Below, piece after piece: positions 61,983-64,000 of a stretch of 64,000 bases of DNA. How positions within the stretch are numbered: position 1 is the stretch's first letter; each line of letters opens with the position of its first letter. The notes beneath the pieces are model-generated. The model did no database searches, had not been told where the DNA came from, and saw nothing but the letters and a program-made list of their open reading frames with translations. Source of the DNA: JBBREP01 sp963716525 (GTDB lineage Bacteria > Actinomycetota > Acidimicrobiia > IMCC26256 > PALSA-610); the NCBI GenBank assembly GCA_963716525.1, contig OY970315.1:496001-560000 (forward strand). Direction: 5' to 3'. Both the position numbers and the translations under genes were made by a program.

Positions 61983-63200
61983 ATGGATGCGGCGGCACAA
62001 ACAGTCACGATCGAAGACATCGAAGCGGCGGCCGTCGCCCTGAGCAGCGCCGTCGTGCGCACGCCGTGCACCGAGTCGCAGACGCTGTCCGCGATCACCG
62101 GGGCCCGGGTGTGGTGCAAGCTCGAGGGGTTCCAGTACACGGCCTCGTTCAAGGAGCGCGGCGCCCGCTGGTTCCTTGACGGGCTCGATGCCGAAGCCCG
62201 CGCCCAAGGGGTCGTCGCCGCGTCGGCCGGCAACCACGCGCAGGGCGTCGCGCACCACGCCGCGCTCCTCGACGTTGCCGCCACAATCGTGATGCCGCGC
62301 GCCACTCCGTTCACGAAGATCTCCCGCACCGAGGTACTCGGGGCGCGTGTCGTCGTCGACGGCGACGACTTCGCGGCGGCGCTTTCCCGCGCTCGCGAAA
62401 TCGCGACCGAATCGGGCGCGACGTTCGTGCCGGCGTTCGACGACCCGCACGTGGTCGCCGGGCAGGGCACGGTCGCACTCGAGATCCTCGAGCAGGCACC
62501 CGAGCTCGACACCCTCGTCGTGCCGGTCGGTGGCGGCGGGCTGATCGCGGGTTGTGCGGTGGCGGTGCGCGCCCGCCGTCCCGATCTGCGCGTCGTCGGC
62601 GTGCAGGTCGACAGCTATGCGGGCATGGCGCACGCGCTCGGCACCGCGCCGGAGCCCGCCGGCGGGATGACGATCGCGGAAGGCATCGCCGTCGTCGAGC
62701 CCGGTGTGCTCACCACCGCGATCACGCGCGAGCTCGTGGACGACGTGCTCCTCGTGACCGAGGACGACATCGAGCGCGCCGTGGGTCTCTACCTCGACAT
62801 CGAGAAGGTCGTGGTGGAGGGAGCCGGTGCGGCGAGCCTCGCCGCACTGCTCGCGCATCCCGAGCGCTTCGCAGAACGCAACTGCGTGCTCATCGCCAGC
62901 GGTGCGAACATCGATCCGCGGGTGCTGTCGTCGGTGCTGCTCCGTTCGCTCGCCCGCAGCGGTCGCCTCGTGCGGCTGCGCATGGAGGTCCCCGATCGGC
63001 CCGGCGCGCTTGCGCAGGTCGCCACGCTCATCGCCGGCGCGGGCGGCAACATCGTCGACGTCGACCACCACCGCGACCGTCTTGGCGTGCCGTTGCGCGA
63101 AGCCGTGCTCGAGGTGTCGGTCGAGACCCGCGACGCGGACCACGCCGACCGCATCCGTCGCGACCTCGACGCGCACGGTTTCCGCCCGGCCGACGGGTGA
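61983..63200 (+). CDS. ilvA: Threonine ammonia-lyase with ACT domain
   Basis: 405-residue PLP enzyme turning threonine into 2-oxobutyrate and ammonia. The Schiff-base Lys is Lys57 in YTASFKERGARWFL; SAGNHAQGVAHHAALL is the substrate loop and VVPVGGGGLIAGCAV the phosphate site. An ACT-like regulatory domain follows at about residues 330-400 (LVRLRMEVPDRPGALAQVAT, HHRDRLGVPLREAVLEVSVE), as in biosynthetic or catabolic tdcB/ilvA types. ATG 61983. Which role applies, isoleucine synthesis or catabolism, cannot be told from this window, which has no ilv operon. Confidence 0.9.
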   Translation: MDAAAQTVTIEDIEAAAVALSSAVVRTPCTESQTLSAITGARVWCKLEGFQYTASFKERGARWFLDGLDAEARAQGVVAASAGNHAQGVAHHAALLDVAATIVMPRATPFTKISRTEVLGARVVVDGDDFAAALSRAREIATESGATFVPAFDDPHVVAGQGTVALEILEQAPELDTLVVPVGGGGLIAGCAVAVRARRPDLRVVGVQVDSYAGMAHALGTAPEPAGGMTIAEGIAVVEPGVLTTAITRELVDDVLLVTEDDIERAVGLYLDIEKVVVEGAGAASLAALLAHPERFAERNCVLIASGANIDPRVLSSVLLRSLARSGRLVRLRMEVPDRPGALAQVATLIAGAGGNIVDVDHHRDRLGVPLREAVLEVSVETRDADHADRIRRDLDAHGFRPADG

Positions 63201-63213
63201 ACCCGCGTCGACG

Positions 63214-63804
63214 TCACTCGCCGTTGGCAACAGTGGTGGTGACCCGCTCGACACGCCGGTCGGGCACGAACCACACCACAGCGATCGCCACGTAGATCCC
63301 GATCGCGAGCCACGGCGCGACGAACGCCAACGCGACGGCGACCGCGTAGGCGACGGGAGAGAGCTTCCCTTTCCAATCGCGGCCGAGCGCGATCGCGAGG
63401 CGCGAGTCTGCGGCGTGCACACGCAACAACATGCGCGTGAGGACGAAGAACGCGACGGCGGCGCCGAGCAACACGATTCCGTAGACAACGGCGGGCGCGG
63501 TGTCGTTGGAGTGTGAGCCGAGCCAGGCCGTGGCGACCGGCGTGAGCGACAGCCAGAACAACAAGTGCGCGTTCGCCCAGAGCACGCCGCCGCTGATGCG
63601 GTCGACGACCTGGAGCAGGTGGTGATGGTTGTTCCAGTAGATGGCGAGAAACGTGAAGCTCAGGACGTACACCGACAGCTTCGGCGCGAGCGGTCGCAGA
63701 TCCGAGAAGCCGTGACCCTCCGGTGGATGCAAGTCGAGCACCATGATCGTGATGACCACGGCGAGCACACCGTCGCTGAAGGCCTCGAGTCGTCCACGGC
63801 TCAC
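63214..63804 (-). CDS. TMEM175-family potassium channel
   Basis: 196-residue membrane protein with six helices. The first carries the family hallmark RLEAFSDGVLAVVITIMVLD (R-x-x-x-F-S-D), which lines the pore of bacterial TMEM175 channels. Others are YVLSFTFLAIYWNNHHHLLQ, LLFWLSLTPVATAWL and VVYGIVLLGAAVAFFVL. Such proteins form tetrameric K+ channels. GTG 63804 is chosen because it gives the usual short N-terminus before the hallmark; the open frame extends upstream without membrane or family features. Convergent with the threonine deaminase gene, 13 bp apart. Confidence 0.9.
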   Translation of the reverse strand: MSRGRLEAFSDGVLAVVITIMVLDLHPPEGHGFSDLRPLAPKLSVYVLSFTFLAIYWNNHHHLLQVVDRISGGVLWANAHLLFWLSLTPVATAWLGSHSNDTAPAVVYGIVLLGAAVAFFVLTRMLLRVHAADSRLAIALGRDWKGKLSPVAYAVAVALAFVAPWLAIGIYVAIAVVWFVPDRRVERVTTTVANGE

Positions 63805-63987
63805 GCGCCCACAGTCTCGCCTGGACCGGGACAGCCGCGCCGCATACGGACGGCGTGGGGCCGGACTCCAGTCGCCGTCGGTGGGGAACAGCGGGTGGGC
63901 CCGGCCCCGCACCCCACGATGCCCACAATCGCGCCGAACTCGAACAACGCCGGCACAACACGCGAGGGGAAGAAAAGGGCTTGTCTA

Positions 63988-64000
63988 CGAACGTGTGTTC
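63988..64000. promoter_or_regulatory. LexA/SOS-box-like palindrome at the window edge
   Basis: CGAAC-GTGT-GTTC at 63988-64000 fits the actinobacterial SOS box, CGAAC-N4-GTTCG, as far as the window goes. It would control a gene outside the window or the region upstream of the channel gene. Confidence 0.5.

Noticed and set aside
63805..64000. A further gene at the right edge
   Set aside because: The frame upstream of the channel gene has no family features, and no + strand start with ribosome site is seen before the SOS-like box.

Overview
The window is GC-rich bacterial chromosome with dense coding on both strands, GTG and TTG starts beside ATG, many 4-base ATGA/GTGA stop-start overlaps, and several starts lying 6-8 bases behind a TANNNT box with no Shine-Dalgarno (leaderless style). 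With an F420-type LLM oxidoreductase, a BKACE enzyme, several CoA ligases and crotonases, and actinobacterial-type regulators, this points to Actinomycetota; Acidimicrobiia or a relative is my best guess, by inference. I see no plasmid, prophage, insertion sequence or CRISPR array.

Layout. 1-7.6 kb: partial crotonase, two membrane glycosyltransferases, a GH2 beta-galactosidase, a propeller lipoprotein. 7.6-15.3 kb: two terminator-like hairpins, a sigma-70 factor, then an operon of two ABC half-transporters and acetoacetyl-CoA synthetase. 15.3-24.8 kb: an overlapping operon (nucleotidyl/glycosyl transferase, methyltransferase, membrane-anchored molybdopterin oxidoreductase, two membrane proteins), methylthioadenosine phosphorylase, a response regulator-histidine kinase-epimerase operon and a GT2 glycosyltransferase. 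25-29 kb: two related lipoproteins, a PLP ammonia-lyase, a secreted glycoside hydrolase. 29.3-36 kb: an amidohydrolase, a four-gene catabolic operon (LLM oxidoreductase, crotonase, nitroreductase, BKACE) and a divergent Rieske fusion. 36-41.3 kb: three secreted beta-helix proteins, two of them tandem paralogues. 41.7-48.7 kb: tRNA-Arg, an AbiEi/DUF559 protein, DUF4396, a self-regulated Clp_N-HTH protein, a secreted protein, TatA, and a GNAT/N-acylamino-acid racemase pair. 48.8-53.7 kb: two AttH/CrtC-like proteins flanking two FG-GAP propellers. 53.7-64 kb: lipid and amino-acid metabolism (D-aminoacylase-type amidohydrolase, two acyl-CoA ligases, ROK kinase, MaoC hydratase, SDR, threonine deaminase), a TMEM175 channel and a LexA-like box at the edge.

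Three things cut across the genes. A 35-bp GC-rich repeat lies in frame inside unrelated proteins (residues SGREPQASGG in acetoacetyl-CoA synthetase, variant in BKACE) and at an ABC gene junction. Short tandem duplications (10-21 bp) repeatedly cover translation starts. About a dozen genes carry frameshifts, mostly in G/C runs and densest at 18-24 kb; these look more like consensus errors than decay, so interrupted genes are given as single loci.
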